Shown here one piece after another: positions 42,219 through 52,300 of a stretch of DNA of 64,000 bases. The stretch covers positions 62,001 through 126,000 of the forward strand of contig NZ_VWOX01000013.1 of NCBI RefSeq assembly GCF_008629675.1. The letters run 5' to 3'. The notes below the pieces were generated by a model, which saw only the letters and a program-made list of their open reading frames with translations, was not told the DNA's origin and made no database searches. This stretch comes from Roseiconus nitratireducens (GTDB lineage: Bacteria > Planctomycetota > Planctomycetia > Pirellulales > Pirellulaceae). Numbering within the stretch: position 1 is the stretch's first letter; each line of letters starts with the position of its first letter. The position numbers and the translations under genes were made by a program.

Positions 42219-42856
42219 TCAACTGGGGGGCACACGTTGAAAAGCGTCACACCTTGCCGTGATGCGGCAGCGTCCGATCCGGGGAGATTTTCCCAGCCGG
42301 ACGCGGCTTGCACGATTCCGGAATCTGCTGAATAATCTCCGCCTGCTGGACGCCGCTGTGAAAGCTTGACGCGTCCATTCAAGCCGAAGTGGCGGAATTG
42401 GCAGACGCGCTGGATTCAAAATCCAGTTCCCGCAAGGGAGTGAGGGTTCGAGTCCCTCCTTCGGTACTTGAACGCTTCAAAGACGACGCCCCAGCCGCCA
42501 TTCGATCGGCATCTTTTACAGGGCAACGGTCGGCCAACCTCGGAGCACACTGCGGTGCCTCGCGCTCGCGCCGCTGGTGTGGAGGCTTTAGCCGACCGGT
42601 TCTCATCTCGTCAGGTCAGCCGTGCAATGAGCGGCAAGACGCTCGCCGCCGGTGAGAAAACCCGCGGCAAGCGCCACGCGGCTCACCCAAAGTGGCGCAG
42701 TCCCGCTAATCAATGATCTTCACCTGCTTCTGAAGGGACGACGATCCCGATGCCAGCGGGCTGGCCCGGCGGTAGGTTGTTCCCGGGCAAATGTGTTGGA
42801 AATCTCGTGGACCTAGGTTCTTGCAGGCACCTCGAGCCTGCAACAAAGAGGAATCG
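42219..42856. other. Stretch holding only a tRNA gene
   Basis: About 640 bp between the SDR and the hydrolase. Apart from tRNA-Leu at 42383-42466 I see no gene. Sequence after the tRNA is ordinary high-GC DNA, with no integrase or attachment-site-like repeat of the tRNA 3' end nearby. Confidence 0.6.
42383..42466 (+). tRNA. tRNA-Leu (anticodon CAA)
   Basis: 84-nt type II tRNA. Acceptor arms GCCGAAG and CTTCGGT pair (one G-T at the end), with discriminator A. Anticodon stem CTGGA/TCCAG surrounds loop TTCAAAA, anticodon CAA at 42417-42419, reading UUG. The long variable arm TTCCCGCAAGGGA and the T-arm GAGGGTTCGAGTCCCTC are intact. CCA is not encoded. Confidence 0.98.
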
Positions 42857-43774
42857 ATGAAGTCTGTTATCTGGAGAAGTGAACAGGGACGTGAGCGGTT
42901 GGTCGGGTGGTACGAGCGTTTCCAGGCGAAGATCGAATCACCGGTGGAACGTGTGACGCTGCCAACAAGCTGGGGCCCCAGTCATGTGTTGGTTTCAGGG
43001 CCGGATGATGGAACACCATTAGTTTGCTTGCACGCCATGCGAACGGGTGCGTCCTTCCTGTTGTCGGAACTTCAACCGCTGCTGACCCGGTTTCGTGTGT
43101 ACGCGCCGGATCTACCCGGCCAGTCTGTCCAAGGTCTTGATCTCCGTCTGCCGGTTGATGACCTCTCCTATTCCGATTGGTTGTATGAAGTGTTGGACGC
43201 ATTGCAATTGTCAACGGTCAGCTTGTTCGGCGTCAGTTGGGGCGGTTTTGTCGCTCTGTTGGCGGCTTCCAGTCAGCCGCAGCGTGTCCAGCGGTTGGGG
43301 CTGCTCGTGCCGGCGGGAATCGCCAACGGCGACCACCTGAAAAATCTGTCAACGATGTTGTTGCCGATGATTCGCTACCGATTGTGGCCGACCGAAAGTG
43401 GACTGCGTCGGTTGTTGGAGCCCATCGTGACGACCTGGGATGAAGACTGGTGCGGATTCATCGCGTGTGCGATGGACGACATGCGAATGGACCCGCGAAT
43501 CCCGCCGCTTGCCTCCGATGAGCAACTCAAGCGGTTGTCGATGCCGACGCTCGTGTTGGCGGCCGATCAGGATCTGTCTTTCCCGGGTGACCGAGTGGCG
43601 AAGCGTTTGAAGCCATTCGTTTCTGATTTGGACGTCCAGATTCTGACCAACTGCAAACACTGCCCACCGACCACGCCAGAATTCCGACGTTGGTTGGGCC
43701 AACGACTGACCGGTTTTTTTGATCCGCACGGTGCGGGCGCCGAGCCAAGCATTCTCGGGGATTCGATGACCTGA
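42857..43774 (+). CDS. Alpha/beta hydrolase
   Basis: 305 aa from ATG 42857, preceded by AAAGAGGA. Cytoplasmic alpha/beta-hydrolase fold: LVCLHAMRTGASFLLSELQPLL, YAPDLPGQSV, nucleophile elbow GVSWGGFVALL, LVLAADQDLSFP with the likely catalytic Asp region, and CKHCPPTTPEF with the catalytic His. The HAMRTGAS oxyanion segment differs from the common HGxG. Substrate cannot be predicted. No linked pathway genes. Confidence 0.9.
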   Translation: MKSVIWRSEQGRERLVGWYERFQAKIESPVERVTLPTSWGPSHVLVSGPDDGTPLVCLHAMRTGASFLLSELQPLLTRFRVYAPDLPGQSVQGLDLRLPVDDLSYSDWLYEVLDALQLSTVSLFGVSWGGFVALLAASSQPQRVQRLGLLVPAGIANGDHLKNLSTMLLPMIRYRLWPTESGLRRLLEPIVTTWDEDWCGFIACAMDDMRMDPRIPPLASDEQLKRLSMPTLVLAADQDLSFPGDRVAKRLKPFVSDLDVQILTNCKHCPPTTPEFRRWLGQRLTGFFDPHGAGAEPSILGDSMT

Positions 43775-44048
43775 TTCAGTCGGCGGTCACGATCAACGAG
43801 GGTTCGGAACCGGTCGATGCGCAGGCTTTGTCGCATCGGAGTACACTGAAAGGCACGGAGCGGTTGATGATTGCTCGTGGTGCAAAAAGTCGGAAGGTAC
43901 GTTCCGCGGGTGCATCCGGAATCAACGCCTGGCATCACGTCCCGGATTTAAATGCGATCAGCCGAATGGAGTCACGGAGGAACGGCACAAAGGGAAGAAC
44001 GTTCTGAGCGGAAACGCGATCTCGCGAACTCGCAGGGAATTCAGCGCC

Positions 44049-44921
44049 ATGATTGATGTGTATTGCAGCGGTTGCTCCACCACCTTGAAAGCACCGGCGG
44101 AATTGGCCGGCAAGCGGGTCGCCTGTCCGAAGTGCAAAACCCCGCTGACCATTCCTACACTGCCGGAATCCGCGGCGCAGGCTGAGGCTCAGCCAGCGGG
44201 ACCGGCCGAGCGTGACACCACCGCCGCGGCAGAGTCCTCCGCACCGGTCAAGTCCGTCCAGCCGACCCCACCGCAATCACGCCCGGAGTCCAAGGCGGAA
44301 CCGTCCAAGGCCGAACCCCCACAGGCGGAGCACTCGGAACCGCAACCGGTGACTCCACCGACGCCACAGCCGCAGACACCGCAGGCCGTACCGAAGGTGG
44401 ACACGACGGCGCCCGCCGGACAACCGGCGCCGGTGTCCAAGTCCACGAAGGAATTCGATCCCGAGCTGTTGGTCAATCAGTGGGCCGAAGAATCTCAGTC
44501 GGCCTCACCGGTCGCCAGCGGTTCCAATGCGCCGGTTGTCGGCGCCCCGTCTCCCTCCCGCTCCAAACGGATGAAACGCTTCGGGCGTCGAGGGAAACGG
44601 AACAGTACCCGGCTGGACCAAATCAAAGCGGATTCCGATTTCCCACACCTGATCACCTTGTTGGAGGTCGCGAAGGTGTTGGTGATCGTGTTCGTGGTGA
44701 TTCAGTTTTTGTTTTCGCTGCCGGTCGTGTATTCGTCGATGCAGACCGCGGCGACGGCATCAGACAGCATGGTCATTGCCGTGGTCGTGGCGGTGTTCCT
44801 GGTGTCCTTTTTCCTGCTGGTGGCGGCGGTGCAGTACATCGTCAGCATGGCCTTCGTCGATCTGTTCTGGGTTCTTCTGGCGATCGAAAAGAACACACGG
44901 ACGCCCGACGGCGTCGAATGA
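44049..44921 (+). CDS. Zinc-ribbon protein with two transmembrane helices
   Basis: 290 aa. The N-terminal zinc ribbon has CSGC and CPKC (VYCSGCSTTLKAPAELAGKRVACPKCKTPL). A long Pro/Ala/Gln/Glu linker (residues about 40-165) follows, then a basic patch (RSKRMKRFGRRGKR) and two hydrophobic segments: VLVIVFVVIQFLFSLPVVY and VIAVVVAVFLVSFFLLVAAVQYI. This MJ0042-like ribbon plus membrane layout is widespread in planctomycetes, with the ribbon facing the cytoplasm. Function unknown. Confidence 0.8.
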   Translation: MIDVYCSGCSTTLKAPAELAGKRVACPKCKTPLTIPTLPESAAQAEAQPAGPAERDTTAAAESSAPVKSVQPTPPQSRPESKAEPSKAEPPQAEHSEPQPVTPPTPQPQTPQAVPKVDTTAPAGQPAPVSKSTKEFDPELLVNQWAEESQSASPVASGSNAPVVGAPSPSRSKRMKRFGRRGKRNSTRLDQIKADSDFPHLITLLEVAKVLVIVFVVIQFLFSLPVVYSSMQTAATASDSMVIAVVVAVFLVSFFLLVAAVQYIVSMAFVDLFWVLLAIEKNTRTPDGVE

Positions 44922-45061
44922 TCGGGGACTGGTCACCAATTAAGAATGCGGCTGCACTCATCTCCTGGCCATCGCAATTCACGACTCAACATGTGTTTTG
45001 CGTGGTTGAAATTCGTGAGCTAGCCTTTTCGGTTGAAAATGATGCAACCAGGGGTTAGCCA

Positions 45062-45721
45062 GTGAAAACCAATTACATCCTGATCGACTACGAGAATCTT
45101 CCTGTCGAAGACGTGCCCGTGGACCCGTCCTTGCCGGTCAAGGTGATCGTTTTCCTGGGGAAAACTCAGAAGAAGATTCCGGTTTCGCTGATTTTGTCTT
45201 TGCAACCGCTCGGTGCCCGCGCCGAATTCATCGAAGTTTCTTTCGGTGGCAAGAATGCTTTGGACTTCTGCTTGGTCTACGAGCTGGGTCGATTGAATGC
45301 GACGGATTCCGGGCAAAATTATTACATCTTGTCGAGCGACAAAGCGTTTGAATCGCTTGTTAAAAACATGCGTCTGAGAGGAGTTTCAATCAATCGAGTC
45401 GAGGGGCTGAATGAGATTCCGCTGTTGCGTCGGGCATGCTATCGAACGACAAAGGAACGTTCCGACTTTGTTGCGGAGTCGCTCCGGGGACGCTCAAGTG
45501 GGCTACCGAGGAATCGGACGACACTCGCAAACTCGATTGCACACCTTTTCCGAAAGACTCTTACGGACGACGAAGTTGACGAGGTCGTGCAAGACTTAGA
45601 GCGACGATGCCTGGTTTCCTTTGCGGGAGAATTAGCGAGTTATCATTTGACGGCGAATGCATGCAGCGGCGTCGGCCAACTCTCAAAGGCGTTACCGCAG
45701 AACGCGTCTCCCATCGCGTAG
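45062..45721 (+). CDS. PIN-like (NYN/PIN7-type) nuclease-fold protein
   Basis: 219 aa from GTG 45062. Residues 1-115 match the PIN-like pattern: NYILIDYENLPVEDV with the first acidic residues, GKNALDFCLVYELGRL with a central Asp, and YYILSSDKAFESLVKNMRLRGV with the last Asp. The C-terminal part (TLANSIAHLFRKTLTDDEVDEVVQDLERRCLV) looks like a small helical or winged-helix domain. Such proteins are probably RNases; related PIN-like domains occur in mobile and conflict-related genes. The region just upstream is less GC-rich than its surroundings. No antitoxin-like gene adjoins it. Confidence 0.75.
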   Translation: MKTNYILIDYENLPVEDVPVDPSLPVKVIVFLGKTQKKIPVSLILSLQPLGARAEFIEVSFGGKNALDFCLVYELGRLNATDSGQNYYILSSDKAFESLVKNMRLRGVSINRVEGLNEIPLLRRACYRTTKERSDFVAESLRGRSSGLPRNRTTLANSIAHLFRKTLTDDEVDEVVQDLERRCLVSFAGELASYHLTANACSGVGQLSKALPQNASPIA

Positions 45722-45929
45722 TTCAAGGCCTGGATTGACGTGCGGAGTGACGCCACACATCCCTTGGCTGGGGTGGCGGAGGGCTGTTCATTTGCTCCTC
45801 GCCGATCGCCTGAGTCAGGCCGCGCGACTCCGGCGTCGATCGAGTACCATGGGCAAGACGGAACGGTTGGAGAAACTCCGTTCCGATTCCCACCTCCCTC
45901 TCCCGCCTGACCTGACGGAGCCCCCCGTG

Positions 45930-48900
45930 ATGCGTCCTGGTTTCCCCACCCGCTGCTGCGTTTTTACCTGGCTGCTCGTTGCCGCCCTCGGTTCCACCGT
46001 GAAGGCTCAGCCGAAGGGCTTGAAATGGGTCCGTGACGAGCCGGTCCCTGACTGGATCTGGGATGCCGAAGGTGCCCGCGACAACCAGCAGATCTTTCTT
46101 CGGAAGACGTTTGATCTTCCGTCGAATCCGAAGTCGGCTCGACTGTACACCACCTGCGACAACAGCATGACGTTGTGGGTCAACGGCAAGGAGATCGGCA
46201 AGAGTCGGGATTGGCCGTACCCCATCACGCAGGACATTGTCAAGCAACTGTCGACCGGCAGCAATTCCGTCGCGGTGCAAGCGAAGAACCAGGGCGGTGT
46301 CGCGGCGCTGGTGTTCAAACTGGTGATCGAACCTGCCGAGGGTCCGGCGACCGTGATTGTGTCCGACCCGAGTTGGCAGATGACCAGCGGGAGTCCGCCC
46401 AAGGGTTGGAACGCGAAGGGGTTTGACGCGTCGGGCTGGTCGGGCAAGCTGGCTGCATTGAAAAAACTTGGGGCGCAGCCGTGGGGCATCCCGGACGGCG
46501 CCACACGTCAGGAGCCAGCGAACGTCATCGCGGCTGAGGACATTTCGGCGCCGGCAGGGTTCGTCGTGGAACAGGTCTATCAAGTTCCGCGGGATCAAGA
46601 GGGATCGTGGGTCGCTTTGACGACGTTGCCCGATGGTCGGCTGGTGGCATGTGATCAGGGTGACAAGGGCGCGTTTCTGGTCCGCGTTCGAGAGTCGTCC
46701 GATGGGCCCACGGTGGACGTGGAACCGATCGCGGTTGACGAACCGGGACGTTCGCGGCGACTGAGCGGCGCCCAGGGTTTGCTGTGGGCGTTCGACTCCT
46801 TGTGGTTTCACAAGAACGGAGGCCACCTGTATCGCATCAAGGACACCGACGGCGATGGCAGTCTGGACGCAGCGGAAGAAATTCCCAGCGCGACCGGGGG
46901 CGGAGAGCACGGCAACCACGCGCTGATCAAGACCGAAGACGGCGAAGGAATTTACATGGCCGGCGGCAACCACGCTCCGCTGGGTGATTTGTCGGGATCA
47001 CGGGTTCAATCGTGGGATGAAGACTTGTTGTTGCCACGAATGTGGGACGCCAACGGACACGCCCGCGGAAAGATGGCACCAGGCGGCTGGGTGACGCGAT
47101 TGAATCCCGAGACGCTGCAGCAGGAACTGATTTGCATCGGCTTTCGAAATGAGTACGACATTGCGCTGAACCGCTTTGGCGACATGTTCACGTACGACGC
47201 GGACATGGAATGGGATTTAGGGGCGCCGTGGTATCGTCCGACGCGGATCTGCTTTGTCGCCAGCGGGGCGGACTATGGGTGGCGGAGTGGGACCGGGAAA
47301 TGGCCGACGTATTACGAAGACAGTTTGCCGCCCGTCGTCGAAATCGGGCCGGGCTCTCCCACCGGCGTCGTCGCCGGTATCGGGGCGAAGTTTCCGACGA
47401 AGTATCAGGATGCGCTGTTCGCGCTGGACTGGACCTTCGGGACGATCTACGCGATTCACCTGCAGCCCCAGGGCGCCGGATACACCGGAAGCAGCGAACC
47501 ATTTGTGACCGGATCGCCGTTGCCGGTGACCGACGCGGTCGTGGGTGACGATGGGGCGTTGTACTTTGCCGTGGGCGGTCGGGGCGCCCAATCGGCGCTG
47601 TACCGTGTTCGGTACACCGGAGATGAAAGCACCGCCGCACCGGATGCCTCGCTGCCGGCCGAAGCGGCTCGTGCCCGCGAGCAACGAAAGCGGTTGGAAT
47701 CGTTCCACGGTGCGAAGTTGACCGGCAAAGCCGCCGAACACGCAGTCGATACCGCGTGGCCGTTCCTGTCCAGCAACGATCGATTCTTGCGCGCGGCCGC
47801 CCGCGTCGCCATCGAGTCAGTGCCGGTGGAATTGTGGGCAGATCGAGCACTGAGCGAGTCGAATCCACAGGCGGCGATCACCGCTGCGGTGGCGTTGGCC
47901 CGCGCCGGTGACGCATCTTACCGTTCGGCGTTGACCGATCGGTTGGTGTCGATGGACCCGGCCGGATTGTCGCCCGGTCAACTGTTGGGGCTGTTGCGCG
48001 CCGAGGCACTGACTTGTATCCGGTTGGGACGTCCCGATGCTGAGCAGCGGCAGGCGATGATCGCTCAGCTAGATCCCCTGTTGCCCCACGACAACGACGA
48101 CGTCAACACGGAACTGGTGCGCGTGTTGACTTACCTCGATGCGCCGACCGTCATCGCCAAGACCATGCGGTTGATCCGAAATCGGAAGCCGCCCGAGATT
48201 CCCGATTGGTCCGAACTGGCCACCCGCAACGCGCGTTACGGCGGCACCGTCAACCGTGTGCTGGAGAATCATCCTCCCAGCCGTGAAATCATGTACGCCT
48301 TGATGCTGCGGAATCTTCGTGACGGCTGGACGATCGAGCAGCGTCGGGAATACTTTGAGTTCCTGAACGAGGCGGCGAAGGGATCCGGAGGAGCCAGCTT
48401 TCCGGGATTCATGCGGAACATCCGCGACGAAGCTTTGGGCAATTGCAGCGACGCCGAACGGCTTGCCCTGCAAGACATTACCGGTGAGCAATACGATCCG
48501 GTTCCTGACTTTGAAATTCAGCCCATCGAAGGTCCGGGACGCACCTGGACTCTGGCCGATGCCCGAGCGGAAGGCGTGACGCGTTCGGCGGCCGCTGATT
48601 TCCAGCGGGGCCGCAGCCTGTACTTTGCGGCCGATTGCGGCAAATGCCATCGCTTTGCCGGCCTGGGTGGGAACATCGGTCCCGATCTGACAACGATCCC
48701 ACGGAAGTTCGATGTGAACTATGTGGTCGAACACATCATCGATCCCAGCAAGGTGATCTCAGACCAGTACCAGTCGTCCGTGGTTCTGACCGAAGATGGG
48801 CGCGTGTTGACGGGGTTGGTCTCGCAAGCCGATGGCAAAGTGATCGTCTTTCCCGCCGACGCCAAGCCCGATCCGATTGAGATCGATGCGGAGGAGGTGT

Positions 48901-49040
48901 TGGAGATCAAGCCGTCGGATGTTTCCCAGATGCCCAAGGGGTTGATCGATCGGCTCAACGCGTCGGAGCTTCGCGATCTGCTGGCCTACCTGATGAGCGG
49001 CGGTGAGGCGGATAACGAGCGGGTGTATGGGAAGCGGTGA
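45930..49040 (+). CDS. PVC-type secreted cytochrome c / dehydrogenase-like protein
   Basis: 1036 aa from ATG 45930 (GTG at 45927 is adjacent). The signal peptide is RCCVFTWLLVAALGSTVKAQ. Domains in order: a carbohydrate-binding-like beta sandwich (about 40-190, DNSMTLWVNGKEIG), a six-bladed glucose/sorbosone-dehydrogenase-like propeller of the PVC membrane-bound dehydrogenase type (about 205-560, GHLYRIKDTDGDGSLDAAEE, GFRNEYDIALN), a HEAT-like helical region (about 580-860), and a C-terminal cytochrome c with CGKCH near residue 905. It would act in the periplasm, passing electrons from an unknown substrate to heme c. Very common in planctomycetes, with unknown substrates. Confidence 0.9.
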   Translation: MRPGFPTRCCVFTWLLVAALGSTVKAQPKGLKWVRDEPVPDWIWDAEGARDNQQIFLRKTFDLPSNPKSARLYTTCDNSMTLWVNGKEIGKSRDWPYPITQDIVKQLSTGSNSVAVQAKNQGGVAALVFKLVIEPAEGPATVIVSDPSWQMTSGSPPKGWNAKGFDASGWSGKLAALKKLGAQPWGIPDGATRQEPANVIAAEDISAPAGFVVEQVYQVPRDQEGSWVALTTLPDGRLVACDQGDKGAFLVRVRESSDGPTVDVEPIAVDEPGRSRRLSGAQGLLWAFDSLWFHKNGGHLYRIKDTDGDGSLDAAEEIPSATGGGEHGNHALIKTEDGEGIYMAGGNHAPLGDLSGSRVQSWDEDLLLPRMWDANGHARGKMAPGGWVTRLNPETLQQELICIGFRNEYDIALNRFGDMFTYDADMEWDLGAPWYRPTRICFVASGADYGWRSGTGKWPTYYEDSLPPVVEIGPGSPTGVVAGIGAKFPTKYQDALFALDWTFGTIYAIHLQPQGAGYTGSSEPFVTGSPLPVTDAVVGDDGALYFAVGGRGAQSALYRVRYTGDESTAAPDASLPAEAARAREQRKRLESFHGAKLTGKAAEHAVDTAWPFLSSNDRFLRAAARVAIESVPVELWADRALSESNPQAAITAAVALARAGDASYRSALTDRLVSMDPAGLSPGQLLGLLRAEALTCIRLGRPDAEQRQAMIAQLDPLLPHDNDDVNTELVRVLTYLDAPTVIAKTMRLIRNRKPPEIPDWSELATRNARYGGTVNRVLENHPPSREIMYALMLRNLRDGWTIEQRREYFEFLNEAAKGSGGASFPGFMRNIRDEALGNCSDAERLALQDITGEQYDPVPDFEIQPIEGPGRTWTLADARAEGVTRSAAADFQRGRSLYFAADCGKCHRFAGLGGNIGPDLTTIPRKFDVNYVVEHIIDPSKVISDQYQSSVVLTEDGRVLTGLVSQADGKVIVFPADAKPDPIEIDAEEVLEIKPSDVSQMPKGLIDRLNASELRDLLAYLMSGGEADNERVYGKR

Positions 49041-49067
49041 GGCGTGTGGGTTGGGCTGCTGTAGGAA

Positions 49068-49290
49068 GAGCGAGGCGGGAGCCTCGCGAGGCAGTGCGTT
49101 CCCAGGCGGGAGCCTGCGAACGAGTGAGGTGTTGTCCGGTGGCGAGGCGGGAGCCTCGGGGCGCAGTGCGTTCCCAGGCGGGAGCCTGGGAACGAGTGAG
49201 ACGAGTGGGCGTGACCTTCCTGGTTCCCAGGCTCCCGCCTGGGAACCGGATGTCGGCCAGGCTCCTGCCTGGCGCCCGGGAGGCCGCACC
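49068..49290. repeat. Palindromic repeat array B
   Basis: Two degenerate copies of a GCGAGGCGGGAGCCTCG plus GTTCCCAGGCGGGAGCCTGGGAAC module, starting near 49070 and 49142, are followed by an inverted GGTTCCCAGGC / GCCTGGGAACC copy. The array is related to arrays at 12441 and 60173. It fills most of the gap between the two large cytochrome genes. Confidence 0.8.
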
Positions 49291-49338
49291 GCCGGACGAT
49301 TGAATTCGAGAATGCTTAATCTGTGAAAGGTCATCGGA

Positions 49339-52300
49339 ATGCTGACGCGTTGCTTGGTTTTGCTGCTGGTGGTGATCGGGTCCGTCGCGGCGACGATCGC
49401 GGCGGAACGCTCCGAATTGGAACGTCGCCTGCTCTCCGAGTCGCCGACCAGGCTGGCGGAGGACGCGCGGCTTCAAGGCGATCCCGTTCAGGGAGCCATT
49501 CTGTTTCACGGTGCCCGGCTTGGGTGCGGCAAGTGTCACGCGACCGGCCAGGGGCCTGCGACGTCTCTGGGACCCAATCTCGCCGCTTACGATTCACCGG
49601 TTTCCGATGCGGACCTGATTGAGTCGGTTTTGTCGCCGTCAAAGACCATCCGGAAAGGCTACGAAGCCGTCATCCTGTTGACGGCATCCGGTCGTACCCA
49701 CACCGGGATTGTCGTCCGTCGCACCGATCAGGAAGTCGTGTTGCGCTCGGTCGATGCCGACGCCTCGGAAATCCGCATTGAAGGTGATCAGATCGAAGAA
49801 CTGATCTCCGCGGACGTGTCGCTCATGCCGGAGGGACAGGTCGGCCAGCTGCGAGATCGCGACGAGTTTCTGCACCTGCTGCGTTACCTGATCGAGATTC
49901 GCGACGGCGGGACGCAGCGTGCCGAACAGCTTCAGCCCGACGCGGCTCAGTTGGCACTGAAGCTTCCTGAATACGAGTCTCGGGTGGATCATGCCGGAAT
50001 CATTTCCGCCTGGGACCGCAAAGCGTTTGCCCGCGGCAAAGCCGTTTACGAGGGGTTGTGCGTCAATTGTCACGGGACGCGACAGCAGCCCGGTTCACTG
50101 CCGACCGCGCTGCGGTTCGGGGAGGGGAAGTTCAAACACGGCAGTGATCCGCTGGCGATGTACAACACGCTGACGCACGGGTTTGGGCTGATGTTGCCAC
50201 AACCCTGGATGGTGCCCACGCAAAAATATGACGTGATTCACTACATCCGGGAAACCTTTCTGAAACCCGCCGGTGGAGAAGACTATGTGCGCGTCACCGA
50301 CGCGTATCTGGCGGACTTGCCCAAGGGCGACACGCGAGGTCCCGCGCCGCGCAAAGTGGAACCCTGGGCGACGATGGACTACGGCCCCTTCCTGATCAAT
50401 ACCTACGAGATCGGAACGGGCATGGAGAATATCGCCCAGAAAGGGATTGCGGTGCGGCTTGACGAAGGTCTTGGCGGAATCGCTCGCGGCAGAGTCTGGG
50501 CCGTGTTCGACCACGACACCATGCGGCTGGCCGGTGCTTGGACCGGGCAGGGGTTCATCGATTGGCGCGGGATTCATTTCAACGGCAATCACGGAGTCCA
50601 CCCGCACATTGTCGGGACCAAAATCCTGAGCAACCCGGACGGTCCTGGATGGGCCGATCCGCAGACGGATTCGTTGGACGACGATCAGCGGGTCATCGGT
50701 CGCGACGGTCGACGCTTTGGCCCGTTGCCCGACACTTGGGCCCAGTATGAGGGGCTCGAGCGGTCCGGTGGGCAAACCGTGGTGCGTTATCGCGTGGGGG
50801 CAACGAAGGTGCGAGAGCGTTTCGGCATGATCAGCCCGCAGCAGAGCGATTCCGATTCGCTGCCATGGATCACCCGCACGATCAATCTGGGGCCGCGAAC
50901 GACGGACCTGTCGCTAGTCGTTGCGACGCATCCGGATTCGCAAGCGGAACTGACGACGCAGCCCCAATTCGTCTCGCTCGGGACGCCCGGCGAACGATCG
51001 CGGGAAAGGAATCGCGTGTCGTGGGACAGGAACACTTACGGGCGTTTGGACAACAGCGAGAGTTTCAATCTGTCGGATCAGGATTACACGGTGGTCGCCA
51101 AGATCAACACGCAATCCGATGGGTCGATTTTCAGCTACACCGTTCCCGGCAAAGATTGGGCACCGGGCGGCAGAACCTTGTTCCTGCGTGACGGCCGGCT
51201 GTGTTTCGACATCGGTTGGGTCGGATACGTTGAATCCAATCGCGTCGTCGCCAATGGGAAGCCGTGGCAGGTGGCTGTGGTTTGGAATGCGGCCCAGCAA
51301 ACCGCGACGCTGTACATCGGCGGCAAAGCGTCCGGCACCAAACGGCTGGCCGGAAAACAGCCGCCCGGCGGTGCTGAGATTCAGCTTGGCTACACCGCGC
51401 CCAATTTTCCCTCCGCCGACAACGCGTTCGAAGGCCAACTGAGTGACGTTCGTTTCTACCAGCGCGCACTCGATCCGAAAGAGTTGAAGCGGTTGGAGCA
51501 ATCCGATCCGAAAGCGTTGAAGGCACACTGGTCCGGTGATGCGTTGCGGAAGCCGGATGGTGGCGAGCCGCTCTTGGAGGACACGTCCGGCAACGGGCAC
51601 GACTTGAGGATCCACGATTCGGGGCGGAGCGACGTTGTCGGCACGGTGGTTGCCGGCCTGTCGACACCGATCGCCGGATCCCAGTGGTACCAGGATCAAG
51701 GCCGGCTGTGTCTTCGCCTGCCCGCCGGGGAACAACCGTTGAAGTTTGTGTTGTGGTGTGGAACATCGAACGCGGAGGAACGGGCGTCCCTGGACGTTGC
51801 GTCGCTGCAATCGCAGCTTCCGACCGATGTCGATCTTTTCGAACGCCCGCCCGGTGATTCTCGATTGTGGAAGCAGCCGGTGGTGACCCGCGTGCAACGT
51901 GGCCGGTCCGGCAACGCGTTCGAAGTGGATACCTTGACAGCGCCGACCAAGAACCCTTGGCTGGCCCGGACGCGACTGACCGGTTTGGACTTCTTTGCCG
52001 ACGGAGATTCGTTGGCCGTGTGTTCGTGGGATGGCGACGTTTGGCGAGTATCGGGTCTCCGGCAACTGGACGCCTCCGGCGAGGCGGAATTGCAATGGCG
52101 GCGGATCGCTTCCGGTTTGTTTCAGCCGCTGGGATTGAAGATCGTCGACGGCCGCGTGTTCGTCGGCTGCCGCGACCAGATCGTGATCTTGAACGACCGA
52201 AACGGCGACGGGGAAACGGATGACTACGAATGCTTCAATGACGACCATCAGGTGACCGAGCACTTCCACGAATTTGCGATGGGCCTGCAACGCGACGCGG

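Noticed and set aside
42383..42466. tRNA-Leu as an integration site
   Set aside because: No integrase, no direct repeat of the tRNA 3' end and no change in gene content beside it.
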